Shown: piece by piece, positions 1 to 5,746 of the stretch
How the letters are laid out: every line of letters starts with the position of its first letter
Position numbering within the stretch: position 1 is the first letter of the stretch
Source: Methanobacteriota archaeon
Lineage (GTDB): Archaea; Thermoplasmatota; Poseidoniia; Poseidoniales; Poseidoniaceae
Direction of reading: 5' to 3'
Assembly: GCA_002707335.2 (NCBI GenBank)
Contig: PAMN02000006.1
Location: 1 to 8,582 of the forward strand
Length of the DNA stretch: 8,582 nucleotides
The notes under the pieces: generated by a model
Told to the model about the DNA's origin: nothing
The model's database searches: none
The model's input: the letters and a program-made list of their open reading frames with translations, nothing else
Translations under genes and position numbers: made by a program

Positions 1-1
1 A

Positions 2-268
2 CTAAAGGATGATTATTATGAGTGTCCTAAAGACTCCATTACAATGATTGCAGGAGGGCCAGACTCAGATGGTGAAATAATATGGGAGCCCGAACCAGGA
101 GAGTATCGTTTCGTTATTGGCGGTGAAGATTCTCAAACGTTACAGAAATTTGATGTTGGTTGGAATTATCAAGCCTCATTAAACTCTAATCTGGCGATTG
201 GCTTGATCATAGCAGGAGCGATTATGACTATCGCCGGCGTTGGGCTTTGGTATAAAATTAGGAAATAA
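2..268 (+). CDS. C-terminal part of a membrane-anchored surface protein (5' end outside window)
   Basis: The reading frame is open from base 2 to the TAA at 266-268, so this is the 3' part of a longer gene whose start lies before the window. The first in-frame ATG, at 44, falls inside the domain and is not needed as a start. The visible 88 residues begin with a polar segment rich in Asp, Glu, Gly and aromatic residues and containing one Cys (YECPKDS). It has beta-strand-like stretches such as GEYRFVIGG. A single hydrophobic helix covers roughly the last 25 residues (from about NLAIGLIIAG) and ends in a short basic tail, KIRK. By the positive-inside rule the polar part lies outside and the basic tail in the cytoplasm, which is the layout of a type I anchored surface protein. 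I do not recognise the family. It runs tail to tail into the minus-strand gene at 280-588, with 11 bases between them. Confidence 0.75.
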   Translation, partial: LKDDYYECPKDSITMIAGGPDSDGEIIWEPEPGEYRFVIGGEDSQTLQKFDVGWNYQASLNSNLAIGLIIAGAIMTIAGVGLWYKIRK

Positions 269-279
269 TAACAAATCAA

Positions 280-588
280 TCAAAATGCATCCCTAATTTT
301 CAGAATTTCTTTTGGAATAGTGTATGTGTAATTGAATGAAGTTCCAACGAGTCGAATAGATTCAAGAGAGTCATCGAATATTACCTGTTCAAATTTTGAA
401 TCGACATTATGCAATGGCATGCTTGCAACCAATTGACCGTCTCTTGTCAACATTATAGCGGTTGTAACATGAGGTTTGACCGAAGAATAAGATAGGTGGC
501 TTTCAGTGATTCTAACTTCTCCGAGTTTATGAAACATCTTAGAAAAATCAATACTGATTGCATCCCAATCAGCGATCCGATGCTCCAT
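280..588 (-). CDS. Small hypothetical protein, 102 aa
   Basis: This complete frame runs from an ATG at 588-586 to a TGA at 282-280. The protein is soluble, has no cysteines and no membrane segment, and shows alternating hydrophobic/polar stretches typical of beta strands, for example TTAIMLTRDGQLVASM around residues 42-57 and ESIRLVGTSFNYTYTI around 76-91. No catalytic motif is visible and I do not recognise the family. It is convergent with the gene ending at 268 and divergent from the hydrolase at 694, so the AT-rich gap 589-693 must hold both promoters. No Shine-Dalgarno sequence precedes its ATG. The opposite strand has no competing frame over most of it, which supports it being real. A longer minus-strand frame overlaps its 5' half but runs through the hydrolase start and is less credible. 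Confidence 0.6.
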   Translation of the reverse strand: MEHRIADWDAISIDFSKMFHKLGEVRITESHLSYSSVKPHVTTAIMLTRDGQLVASMPLHNVDSKFEQVIFDDSLESIRLVGTSFNYTYTIPKEILKIRDAF

Positions 589-663
589 ATTACTCGAAAA
601 TAGAATTTAGTTAAAGATATTTTTATTTTATGTGAAGACTGATTTTTAGATAACCTGAAAATT

Positions 664-674
664 ATTAAATTAAA
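664..674 (+). promoter_or_regulatory. Candidate TATA box for the alpha/beta hydrolase gene
   Basis: The stretch ATTAAATTAAA is centred about 25 bases before the ATG at 694, and there is no Shine-Dalgarno sequence between them. That distance is what an archaeal promoter driving a leaderless transcript would have. The whole region is AT-rich, so a chance match is possible. Confidence 0.4.
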
Positions 675-693
675 CCATTTCTTAAAATAAATA

Positions 694-1620
694 ATGGGAA
701 GAATAAGAAGACTATTCCTCGGTAACAAGGAAGAGGACATAGGAGTCTTGAAGAAAAAATACGGTTCACCTCCCTCAGAATTTATTGGCCTACCAAATGG
801 GGTTAATCTCCATGTTCGAGACGAGGGTGACCCAAAATCTCCTCCAATCATATTTGTTCATGGACACACTGAAGATTTGCACACTTGGAACAAACTCGTC
901 AAGACACTAATCGTGGACTACAGGGTAATAAGTTTTGATTTACGCAGGCATGGTTTGACAGGTCCTGCGCCTGATAATGAATACAAGCTTGACAATTATG
1001 TTTTGGATCTATCCTTGTTAATTCAGCATCTTAGGATTAACGATTTTATCCTAATTGGCCACTCTATGGGAGGTCGAATTTCGCTGAAATACACAATGGA
1101 AAACGAAGAGAAGGTCAAAGGTCTGATTTTGATTTCAGCAAGTGGTGCTCCAAAAAAAGAAAAAACATCTCCGCCTATGGCTCTCAAATTGATGAAGAGT
1201 CCACTTGGGCGTGCCCTGATTAGACGTCTTTGGTCCAGAAAAATGGCAAAAGACTCTCTGATGGATATGGTGTTTGATGGGTCATCAATTACAGACAAAG
1301 AAATTGACAGAATGTGGGATTTTTCGCGATACCCAGGTAGCATGAATGCAATGTTCCGAGAATTTGCAGAAACTTGGGACGATTTTGATGCAGTAGATAT
1401 CGAAGAGGTTTCCACTAATACACTGCTAATTTGGGGAGAAGAAGACACGATTTGCTCGGTTAGCATGGGCGAATGGTATGATTCTAAGCTGCCTAATTCA
1501 GAATTGGTTAGATTCCCGAACATTGGGCACAACCCACAGTTTGAGTGTCCACAGGAATGTTTGGATAAAATATCGCCTTGGATTATCTCACTTACCTTGG
1601 ATTCCGTTGAAGAAAACTAG
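694..1620 (+). CDS. Alpha/beta-fold hydrolase, 308 aa
   Basis: This is a full-length alpha/beta hydrolase of the single-domain esterase / haloperoxidase-like type. The landmarks are in the canonical order. HG at residues 56-57 lies after strand beta-3 and forms the oxyanion-hole region. The nucleophile elbow is GHSMGG at 122-127, with Ser124 as nucleophile. The catalytic acid is probably Asp251 in WGEED, and the catalytic histidine is His279 in NIGHNPQFE. Residues about 150-230 form a helical cap with several basic residues. There is no signal peptide or membrane segment, so it is probably cytoplasmic. About 35 residues precede the fold. The ATG at 694 has a TATA-like box 25 bases upstream and no Shine-Dalgarno, consistent with leaderless expression. 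It has no tight neighbour and seems to be transcribed alone. The substrate cannot be read from the sequence; ester, lactone or C-C bond hydrolysis are all possible in this superfamily. Confidence 0.93.
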   Translation: MGRIRRLFLGNKEEDIGVLKKKYGSPPSEFIGLPNGVNLHVRDEGDPKSPPIIFVHGHTEDLHTWNKLVKTLIVDYRVISFDLRRHGLTGPAPDNEYKLDNYVLDLSLLIQHLRINDFILIGHSMGGRISLKYTMENEEKVKGLILISASGAPKKEKTSPPMALKLMKSPLGRALIRRLWSRKMAKDSLMDMVFDGSSITDKEIDRMWDFSRYPGSMNAMFREFAETWDDFDAVDIEEVSTNTLLIWGEEDTICSVSMGEWYDSKLPNSELVRFPNIGHNPQFECPQECLDKISPWIISLTLDSVEEN

Positions 1621-1644
1621 GGCTCCCATGGACTCCCTGCTTGC

Positions 1645-1655
1645 ATAATATATAC
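1645..1655 (+). promoter_or_regulatory. Candidate TATA box for the coiled-coil membrane protein gene
   Basis: ATAATATATAC is centred about 29 bases upstream of the ATG at 1679. No Shine-Dalgarno precedes that ATG. This is the best TATA match in the window. It is flanked by the inverted repeat CTCCCA (1623-1628) / TGGGAG (1658-1663). Confidence 0.5.
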
Positions 1656-1678
1656 TGTGGGAGAGATATAATATATTG

Positions 1679-2254
1679 ATGGCAATAGGAAGAGCGGCAA
1701 TAATGGGAATATTAGCATGGGCAATGATGATTTCCCTGGACTTCCCAAGAGAGTATTCGATTGGCGTCGGAATTTTTGCGGCATTCATTACTGAATCGAC
1801 TGTACAATCTAATGCAAGGGCGCATCTGAAGCACAAGGCTTCTAACCTTCAAAATGAATTAAACATCGCTATAAGCGAATTAGGACAAATGAAGAGAGCG
1901 CTTGATAATACAACTACTGACCTAAGACATGCTCTAGATGAATTACATCGTAGAGATGCGATAGGCAGCCCTGCTGCAAGAGAATTATTAGCGAGGCAAG
2001 AAGAGGCCGTAAAGGCTCAAAAGAAAGCTATCGACCTTTCTGCAAGCAGGTCGGTTGAAACCCTAGAATCACTTGAAAGAATGATAATTTCTCAGGGAGA
2101 TCAAACGGCAAGAGTCCAAGAAGTTCTCTCGGTCGTATTAGAGAAGTTAGCCCTAACTCCCCGACAAAACATCAATATGAAGGATTCAGTACTCACGCAG
2201 GAGAATAATTCAACACCTAGCATGAGTGACGACCTCATAGCCCTGATGGGCTGA
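1679..2254 (+). CDS. Membrane protein with two N-terminal helices and a long coiled-coil tail, 191 aa
   Basis: I do not recognise the family. Residues about 4-20 and 25-40 are hydrophobic and look like a two-helix hairpin. The rest is polar and strongly helical, with heptad-like spacing of hydrophobic residues over about 47-92 and 96-155, indicating a coiled coil. The last 35 residues are Asn/Ser/Thr-rich and probably disordered. The short, weakly charged turn between the helices and the basic residues after the second one put the coiled coil in the cytoplasm. A TTG at 1676 lies directly before the ATG at 1679; I chose the ATG because the TATA-like box is 29 bases upstream of it. The next gene starts nine bases after the stop and is also a two-helix protein with a long charged tail, so the pair probably forms one unit. 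A role as a membrane-tethered scaffold is only a guess. Confidence 0.75.
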   Translation: MAIGRAAIMGILAWAMMISLDFPREYSIGVGIFAAFITESTVQSNARAHLKHKASNLQNELNIAISELGQMKRALDNTTTDLRHALDELHRRDAIGSPAARELLARQEEAVKAQKKAIDLSASRSVETLESLERMIISQGDQTARVQEVLSVVLEKLALTPRQNINMKDSVLTQENNSTPSMSDDLIALMG

Positions 2255-2263
2255 TGTGATGGA

Positions 2264-2935
2264 ATGCATGATTCAATTCGTGAATTAGGGCGTCTAAGAA
2301 GACTACAAATTCTGTATCCTGTATGCCTTATTTTAGGCATATTGTTAGCATCCATAGGAGCTGTTATTTCCCTAACAATAGATGATTTTTTTGTTATGGG
2401 TTCTCATCTAATATTAATTATAAGCGGCCTATTAATCATCATCCTAGTAAATCTTGTGAACTTTACAGAAGATTTTTTCGCCGAGAAATACGACATGACC
2501 CATCTGTTAGATATCGATGATAAGGAAGAGAGGTTTGAAGCATATATTCAACACTTATCGGAATGGATTACGAGTGATATGGAGCAAGTAAATCCTATCA
2601 GAATCAGAGGAGAAGACCCCTCGGGGCCAGATTGGGGTAAGACCGATTTTGTATTAGGTAAAGAACCTGAAAGAAGGGATGCAATCGCCGAGGGTGAGAA
2701 ATATGAAGGGATGGAAGATGATTTGACTAAAACTGAAAAATTGGTCGAACAAGCTAACAAGGACTATGCAGATTATGCTCAAAAAAGATGGGAGAAGAGT
2801 GAATCCGAAGATAAGGATTTAATCGAATATGGCGTTGATAGATTAGGAGATTTGGTTAGAACTGATTATTTTGAAAAGAATGCTGAAGAGGGGGCGTTCG
2901 AAAAAGTGGCTAAATTAAATGATGAATCCCAATGA
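2264..2935 (+). CDS. Membrane protein with two helices and an acidic cytoplasmic domain, 223 aa
   Basis: Family not recognised. A basic N-terminus (RELGRLRRLQ) is followed by hydrophobic helices at about residues 16-37 and 43-66. The remaining ~155 residues are highly charged, with many Glu, Asp and Lys, and are predicted mostly helical. The segment around 140-180 (EGEKYEGMEDDL to KRWEKSESED) could be coiled coil. The basic N-terminus and the large charged tail would both be cytoplasmic. The gene starts nine bases after the previous stop, and GTGATGG at 2256-2262 just before the ATG is a weak Shine-Dalgarno candidate, so co-expression with the coiled-coil membrane protein is likely. The two proteins share topology but no obvious sequence similarity. 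The tail contains no cysteines or recognisable nucleotide-binding motif. Confidence 0.75.
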   Translation: MHDSIRELGRLRRLQILYPVCLILGILLASIGAVISLTIDDFFVMGSHLILIISGLLIIILVNLVNFTEDFFAEKYDMTHLLDIDDKEERFEAYIQHLSEWITSDMEQVNPIRIRGEDPSGPDWGKTDFVLGKEPERRDAIAEGEKYEGMEDDLTKTEKLVEQANKDYADYAQKRWEKSESEDKDLIEYGVDRLGDLVRTDYFEKNAEEGAFEKVAKLNDESQ

Positions 2936-2937
2936 GT

Positions 2938-2946
2938 CAATATACT
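2938..2946 (+). promoter_or_regulatory. Weak candidate TATA box before the nucleotidyltransferase gene
   Basis: CAATATACT is centred 19 bases before the ATG at 2961 and 25 bases before the in-frame ATG at 2967. If it is a real TATA box, the spacing favours a leaderless start at 2967. It could mark an internal promoter for the sugar-nucleotide cassette. Support is weak. Confidence 0.25.
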
Positions 2947-2960
2947 AAGTTGATGAGCAT

Positions 2961-3650
2961 ATGAGCATGAAAGCGATAATCCTAGCCGGTGGACACGGTA
3001 GCAGATTATTGCCGCTCACAGAGAATAAAAATAAAACGATGGTCGAATTAAATGAAAGACCAATCATAGATTACATAATCAATTCAATAGAAAAATCTGG
3101 AATAAAGGACATTACAATTGTTGCGAATAGGTTCATAGAGGATATACAAAATCATGTAGGAAATAAAGCAAATTTCGTGCTTGAAGAAACTCCTAAGGGT
3201 GTTGCAAATGCAATAAATTTAGCAAGGAATGGAAATGAAGGGTGCAATCTTTTGATTTGGTTTGCTGATAATCTAACTAACATTGACCTAAATCCAGAAG
3301 TTCGGAAATTCAACGAAGGAGCGTTACTACTTTCTAGAGAAGTAGATAGACCAGAAGATTTTGGAATTGCTGTGCTGAAAAATGGTGTTGTCGTAGATAT
3401 TGAAGAAAAGCCCACAAACCCTCCCAGCAACTTTGCAATAGGTGGAATTTATCTTTTCGATAAGACGTTTTGGGAGCGTTTTGATGAGGTTTCCTTTGAG
3501 GAGAATTTTTCAATTTCGGACGTTTCTAGACAATATGTAAAAGAAGGCCTTGCTAGAATAATTTCAATAGGTGACAACAGTTGGTTAGACTGTGGAACTC
3601 CAGAAAATCTCAAGATTGCTGAAAAATTAGTGAAGCAGGGAATATTTTAG
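2961..3650 (+). CDS. Sugar-phosphate nucleotidyltransferase (RmlA/GlmU-N type), 229 aa
   Basis: This enzyme would join a sugar 1-phosphate to an NTP to give an NDP-sugar and pyrophosphate. The signature loop is at residues 10-20 (GGHGSRLLPLT), followed by the conserved lysine, probably Lys25, and RPIIDY at 33-38. EETPKGVANA (75-84) is the base/sugar-binding segment. Asp103 in FADN is the first metal ligand and Asp200 in SWLDCGTPENL is probably the second. EDFGIAVL (132-139), EEKP (148-151) and GGIYLF (161-166) match the sugar-binding core. At 229 residues it is a minimal catalytic domain without a C-terminal left-handed beta-helix. Nucleotide and sugar specificity cannot be read, but the adjacent dehydrogenase makes UDP-glucose or a related NDP-hexose the natural guess. 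Residues are numbered from the ATG at 2961; the ATG at 2967 gives the more typical N-terminus MKAIILAGG and may be the true start. The dehydrogenase gene begins 11 bases after the stop. Confidence 0.93.
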   Translation: MSMKAIILAGGHGSRLLPLTENKNKTMVELNERPIIDYIINSIEKSGIKDITIVANRFIEDIQNHVGNKANFVLEETPKGVANAINLARNGNEGCNLLIWFADNLTNIDLNPEVRKFNEGALLLSREVDRPEDFGIAVLKNGVVVDIEEKPTNPPSNFAIGGIYLFDKTFWERFDEVSFEENFSISDVSRQYVKEGLARIISIGDNSWLDCGTPENLKIAEKLVKQGIF

Positions 3651-3655
3651 GAGAT
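3649..3655 (+). promoter_or_regulatory. Shine-Dalgarno site for the dehydrogenase gene
   Basis: AGGAGAT, overlapping the stop codon of the nucleotidyltransferase gene, lies six bases before the ATG at 3662. It fixes that start and indicates translation from a shared message. Confidence 0.6.
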
Positions 3656-3661
3656 CTGGTC

Positions 3662-4483
3662 ATGAAGATAGGAATCATTGGTGCTGGAATTGTCGGTGGC
3701 ACAATACGAGATTGCTTTGAAAACCATCACGAGATTTTCCTTCACGACCCATTACTAGATACATCAATTACAGATGTAACTAATAATTGTGATTTTGCTT
3801 ATATCGCAGTACCCACGCCATCAAATGAAGATGGAGGATGTGACATATCTGTTGTTGAATCTGTACTAAAGCAGTTGCCAGATGGATTCGCTGCCGTGAT
3901 AAAAAGCACTATTATCCCAGGGACAACAAAGAAATTACAAGAAAAATTTCCAAACCTAAAGTTGGCTTATTCGCCTGAATTTTTGGTAGAGAGAAATAGA
4001 ATTGAGGATTTCAAAAATCAGCGGATTCTTGTCGTAGGCACCACGCATCGAGATATCGCAAACCTTGTTCATGAGCATCATAAATCGGCAGGAGTGTTGG
4101 ATGATGCTCGATTCTTCATTACTTCATCAACGGAGGCTGAAATGGTAAAATATACAAAGAATAATTACTACGCGCTCAAAGTAATATTTGCAAACCAGAT
4201 TTATGATATATGTCAAAAAATGGATGTCGATTACGACATTATCAAGACTATTATTACCACACCTCAAGACCAAATGATTGGGGATTCGCACCTCGAACCA
4301 ATAATGGGCTTACGAAGAGGTTTTGGCGGCAAATGCCTCCCGAAAGACACCCTCGCATTACAGCATCTGGCCCAATCATTAGGAGTAGAATATTCATTCC
4401 TTCAGTCTATGCAGGACGATAATGAACGCCTTAGGGAGATAGAGACTGGAAAGATGTCTGATGTTGCAACGGAGGACGATTGA
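3662..4483 (+). CDS. Short UDP-glucose/GDP-mannose dehydrogenase family enzyme, 273 aa
   Basis: The family oxidises an NDP-hexose to the NDP-hexuronate with two NAD+. The Rossmann motif GxGxxG is Gly7-Gly9-Gly12. VPTPSNEDGG at 50-59 is the usual nucleotide-sugar loop, and KSTIIPGTT at 81-89 and SPEFLVER at 104-111 follow. The central helical domain has EMVKYTKNN at 160-168, with Lys163 aligning to the catalytic lysine. The catalytic cysteine is Cys225 in FGGKCLPKD. The protein ends about 48 residues after that cysteine, so the C-terminal UDP-binding Rossmann domain of ordinary family members (about 390-450 residues) is missing. The following DNA encodes a GtrA-like protein, not the lost domain, so this looks like a genuine short form rather than a frameshift. 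The stop TGA (4481-4483) overlaps the next ATG. Substrate is unproven; UDP-glucose to UDP-glucuronate is the likeliest. Confidence 0.9.
   Translation: MKIGIIGAGIVGGTIRDCFENHHEIFLHDPLLDTSITDVTNNCDFAYIAVPTPSNEDGGCDISVVESVLKQLPDGFAAVIKSTIIPGTTKKLQEKFPNLKLAYSPEFLVERNRIEDFKNQRILVVGTTHRDIANLVHEHHKSAGVLDDARFFITSSTEAEMVKYTKNNYYALKVIFANQIYDICQKMDVDYDIIKTIITTPQDQMIGDSHLEPIMGLRRGFGGKCLPKDTLALQHLAQSLGVEYSFLQSMQDDNERLREIETGKMSDVATEDD
4471..4476 (+). promoter_or_regulatory. Shine-Dalgarno site for the GtrA-like gene
   Basis: GGAGGA lies six bases before the ATG at 4483, inside the end of the dehydrogenase gene. It selects ATG 4483 rather than the adjacent TTG at 4480 and supports translational coupling across the TGATG overlap. 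Confidence 0.6.
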
Positions 4484-4938
4484 TGATTGGAGAGGAAGGG
4501 TCGTTTGTCAGATATCTCTCAACAGCTGCTGTAAACACAGTGATTTTTCTTATCCTTTGGGAGATTTTCTTTTTAATTCTCCCAGATAATGGAATCTGGC
4601 CTACAATCTCTTGGGGTAGTTCTTGGATTCTGAGTTCATATATTGCTCATTGGACTCATAGAATTTTGACATTCAATTCTGAGAGAGATTTGAAGTGGAC
4701 AATACCTGCTTCAATGTCTGTGTATGCATTTACACTATTTGGCTCAATGGCTAGTTATTACATAGCAACAGAAGTATTGTCGCTGGCTGTTAGTAATCAA
4801 ATTGAAATTGCTGGGTTTGTCTTCCAGATTGGTTTGATATGGGTGTTAAATTATGCAGTTTGGGGAGGGTTGAACTATTTTGGGCAAAAGCAAGTTGCGT
4901 TCAAGGAAGTTAGTACTTCTCCCCTCTTAGAGTCCTGA
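4483..4938 (+). CDS. GtrA-like family small membrane protein, 151 aa
   Basis: The sequence has the size and pattern of the GtrA family: four membrane helices at about residues 11-33, 38-56, 72-93 and 106-128. FVRYLSTAAVNTVIF at the start and SSYIAHWTHRILTF at the end of helix 2 match the family's typical RY(L)..G..NT and SY...R.WTF positions. Members act in the cytoplasmic membrane in cell-surface polysaccharide or lipid-linked sugar handling, and some are thought to move polyprenyl-phosphate sugars. The gene overlaps the dehydrogenase stop by one base (TGATG) and has a Shine-Dalgarno at 4471, so it is part of the nucleotide-sugar cassette and may help use the sugar made by the two enzymes. 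Its last 29 bases overlap, tail to tail, the glutaredoxin gene on the other strand. The sequence is somewhat divergent from typical GtrA, so family membership is probable rather than certain. Confidence 0.8.
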   Translation: MIGEEGSFVRYLSTAAVNTVIFLILWEIFFLILPDNGIWPTISWGSSWILSSYIAHWTHRILTFNSERDLKWTIPASMSVYAFTLFGSMASYYIATEVLSLAVSNQIEIAGFVFQIGLIWVLNYAVWGGLNYFGQKQVAFKEVSTSPLLES

Positions 4939-5230
4939 GGATTTTTTGCAATATATTCGTATTTGGTCTTTCTTCCAAACCCAATCTCCAATCCAGTTCG
5001 TTGGCTGAATCGTATTTCAGCAAATCATCAAAACCACCAATATGTTCTCCGTCGATAAAAATTTGCGGTACTGTTTTAGCACCCCTGCTCCTTAATTTGA
5101 ATTCAATATCTATCGACTTTGACTTTCCCAATTTTTTTTCTTCATATTGGACTCCTTTACGATCCAAAAACTGTTTAGCGTTTACACAAGACGGACAGCC
5201 TCGATTGGTGTAAACCTCGACTTTGGGCAC
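4910..5230 (-). CDS. Glutaredoxin, about 106 aa
   Basis: This is a thioredoxin-fold, glutathione/thiol-dependent disulfide reductase of the glutaredoxin type. Numbered from the GTG at 5230, the active site is Cys12-Pro-Ser-Cys15 (GCPSC) at the end of strand 1, a dithiol site. The cis-proline loop TVPQIFIDG follows near 53-61, then the glutathione-binding GGFDDL near 65-70. The C-terminal ~30 residues beyond the usual glutaredoxin end are helical and basic. The start is uncertain: the frame has a TTG at 5245 (111 aa, MYQHNVPKVEV) and a GTG at 5230 (MPKVEVYT). The second gives the usual spacing of about eleven residues before the first cysteine. There is no ATG in frame and no Shine-Dalgarno at either. 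It is transcribed alone, opposite to its neighbours, and its 3' end overlaps the GtrA-like gene by 29 bases. Confidence 0.92.
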   Translation of the reverse strand: MPKVEVYTNRGCPSCVNAKQFLDRKGVQYEEKKLGKSKSIDIEFKLRSRGAKTVPQIFIDGEHIGGFDDLLKYDSANELDWRLGLEERPNTNILQKILRTLRGEKY

Positions 5231-5310
5231 ATTATGTTGGTACAATTTTCTGCATTTGAACTAACCGATTTAGCGAGGCATTGAAAGGTTACAACTTACA
5301 CGCACATTCC

Positions 5311-5742
5311 ATGCTGCCTGACACAGTACACAAACTTCCACAAACAGAGAGGTTTGCATATGCAAAATTGTTGGCTTTTATGACAAGGGTCGACAATGAA
5401 TTAACTATAGAAGAAATGTCTATGTTCGAACAAAGGCTTGGCACAGCACTATTGTCTCCAAAACAGAGAGAACACATTAGAAAGGCTCTCAAAAATCCTC
5501 CTCCGCTTGAAGAATGTCTTGAAGGTTTAGGGGAAGAAGCCGGAAGGCTAGCCTTACGAGATGCTGTTTTGATGGCAGCATCTGATGGTACGGTTGACGA
5601 AGATGAAAAAGAAGTTCTTCACGAAATTGCAAAGCACTTGAATCTAAAAGAGAATGCGATTAATGAGCTTCTAACATGGACTGTAGAGGGGTATGCTTGG
5701 ATGCAAGAAGGATACGACCTTCTGAATAATCTATCAAGGTGA
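5311..5742 (+). CDS. TerB-like protein, first of a tandem pair, 143 aa
   Basis: The protein is an all-helical, cytoplasmic TerB-like (tellurite-resistance TerB / DUF533-type) domain made of two similar halves. Each half has a helix followed by an acidic turn and another helix: AFMTRVDNELTIEEMSMFE at about 22-40, and ALRDAVLMAASDGTVDEDE at about 81-99. The acidic residues after the D-G/D-N turns are the ones proposed to bind metal in this fold. There is no DnaJ domain and no membrane segment. The frame extends up to a TTG at 5281 (ten more residues), but I chose the ATG at 5311 because the downstream paralogue aligns without gaps from exactly this methionine (MLPD... with (M)LPD...). Neither candidate has a clear Shine-Dalgarno. 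The next gene starts four bases after the stop. TerB-like proteins are linked to stress and envelope functions, but the role here is unknown. Confidence 0.8.
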   Translation: MLPDTVHKLPQTERFAYAKLLAFMTRVDNELTIEEMSMFEQRLGTALLSPKQREHIRKALKNPPPLEECLEGLGEEAGRLALRDAVLMAASDGTVDEDEKEVLHEIAKHLNLKENAINELLTWTVEGYAWMQEGYDLLNNLSR

Positions 5743-5743
5743 T
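5737..5743 (+). promoter_or_regulatory. Shine-Dalgarno site deciding a CTG start
   Basis: AGGTGAT matches the complement of the conserved 16S rRNA 3' end (ATCACCT). It overlaps the TGA stop (5740-5742) of the first TerB-like gene and ends three bases before the CTG at 5747; its AGG core is seven bases before it. No other start codon is suitably placed. Confidence 0.5.
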
Positions 5744-5746
5744 TTT

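Noticed and set aside
453..851. Minus-strand open frame of 132 codons across the start of the hydrolase gene
   Set aside because: It overlaps the coding start of a confident alpha/beta hydrolase and the 5' half of the minus-strand gene at 280-588, crosses their likely promoters, and its translation (Ser/Leu/Ile-rich) has no domain features.
1023..1532. Minus-strand open frame of 169 codons inside the hydrolase gene
   Set aside because: It lies wholly opposite the catalytic core of the hydrolase. Its serine-rich translation is the usual shadow of a frame on the other strand, with no start signal.
1588..1836. Minus-strand frame opposite the start of the coiled-coil membrane gene
   Set aside because: It spans the best TATA-like box and the start of a better supported plus-strand gene; its translation has no recognisable domain.
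4210..4422. Plus-strand frame of 70 codons in an alternate frame within the dehydrogenase
   Set aside because: It is contained in the region encoding Cys225 and its surroundings in the true frame; low-complexity translation and no ribosome site.
5281..5310. TTG start ten codons upstream for the first TerB-like gene
   Set aside because: The gapless alignment with the second paralogue begins at the ATG at 5311, and the extra residues MKGYNLHAHS have no counterpart. It remains possible because GAGG at 5275-5278 is close upstream.
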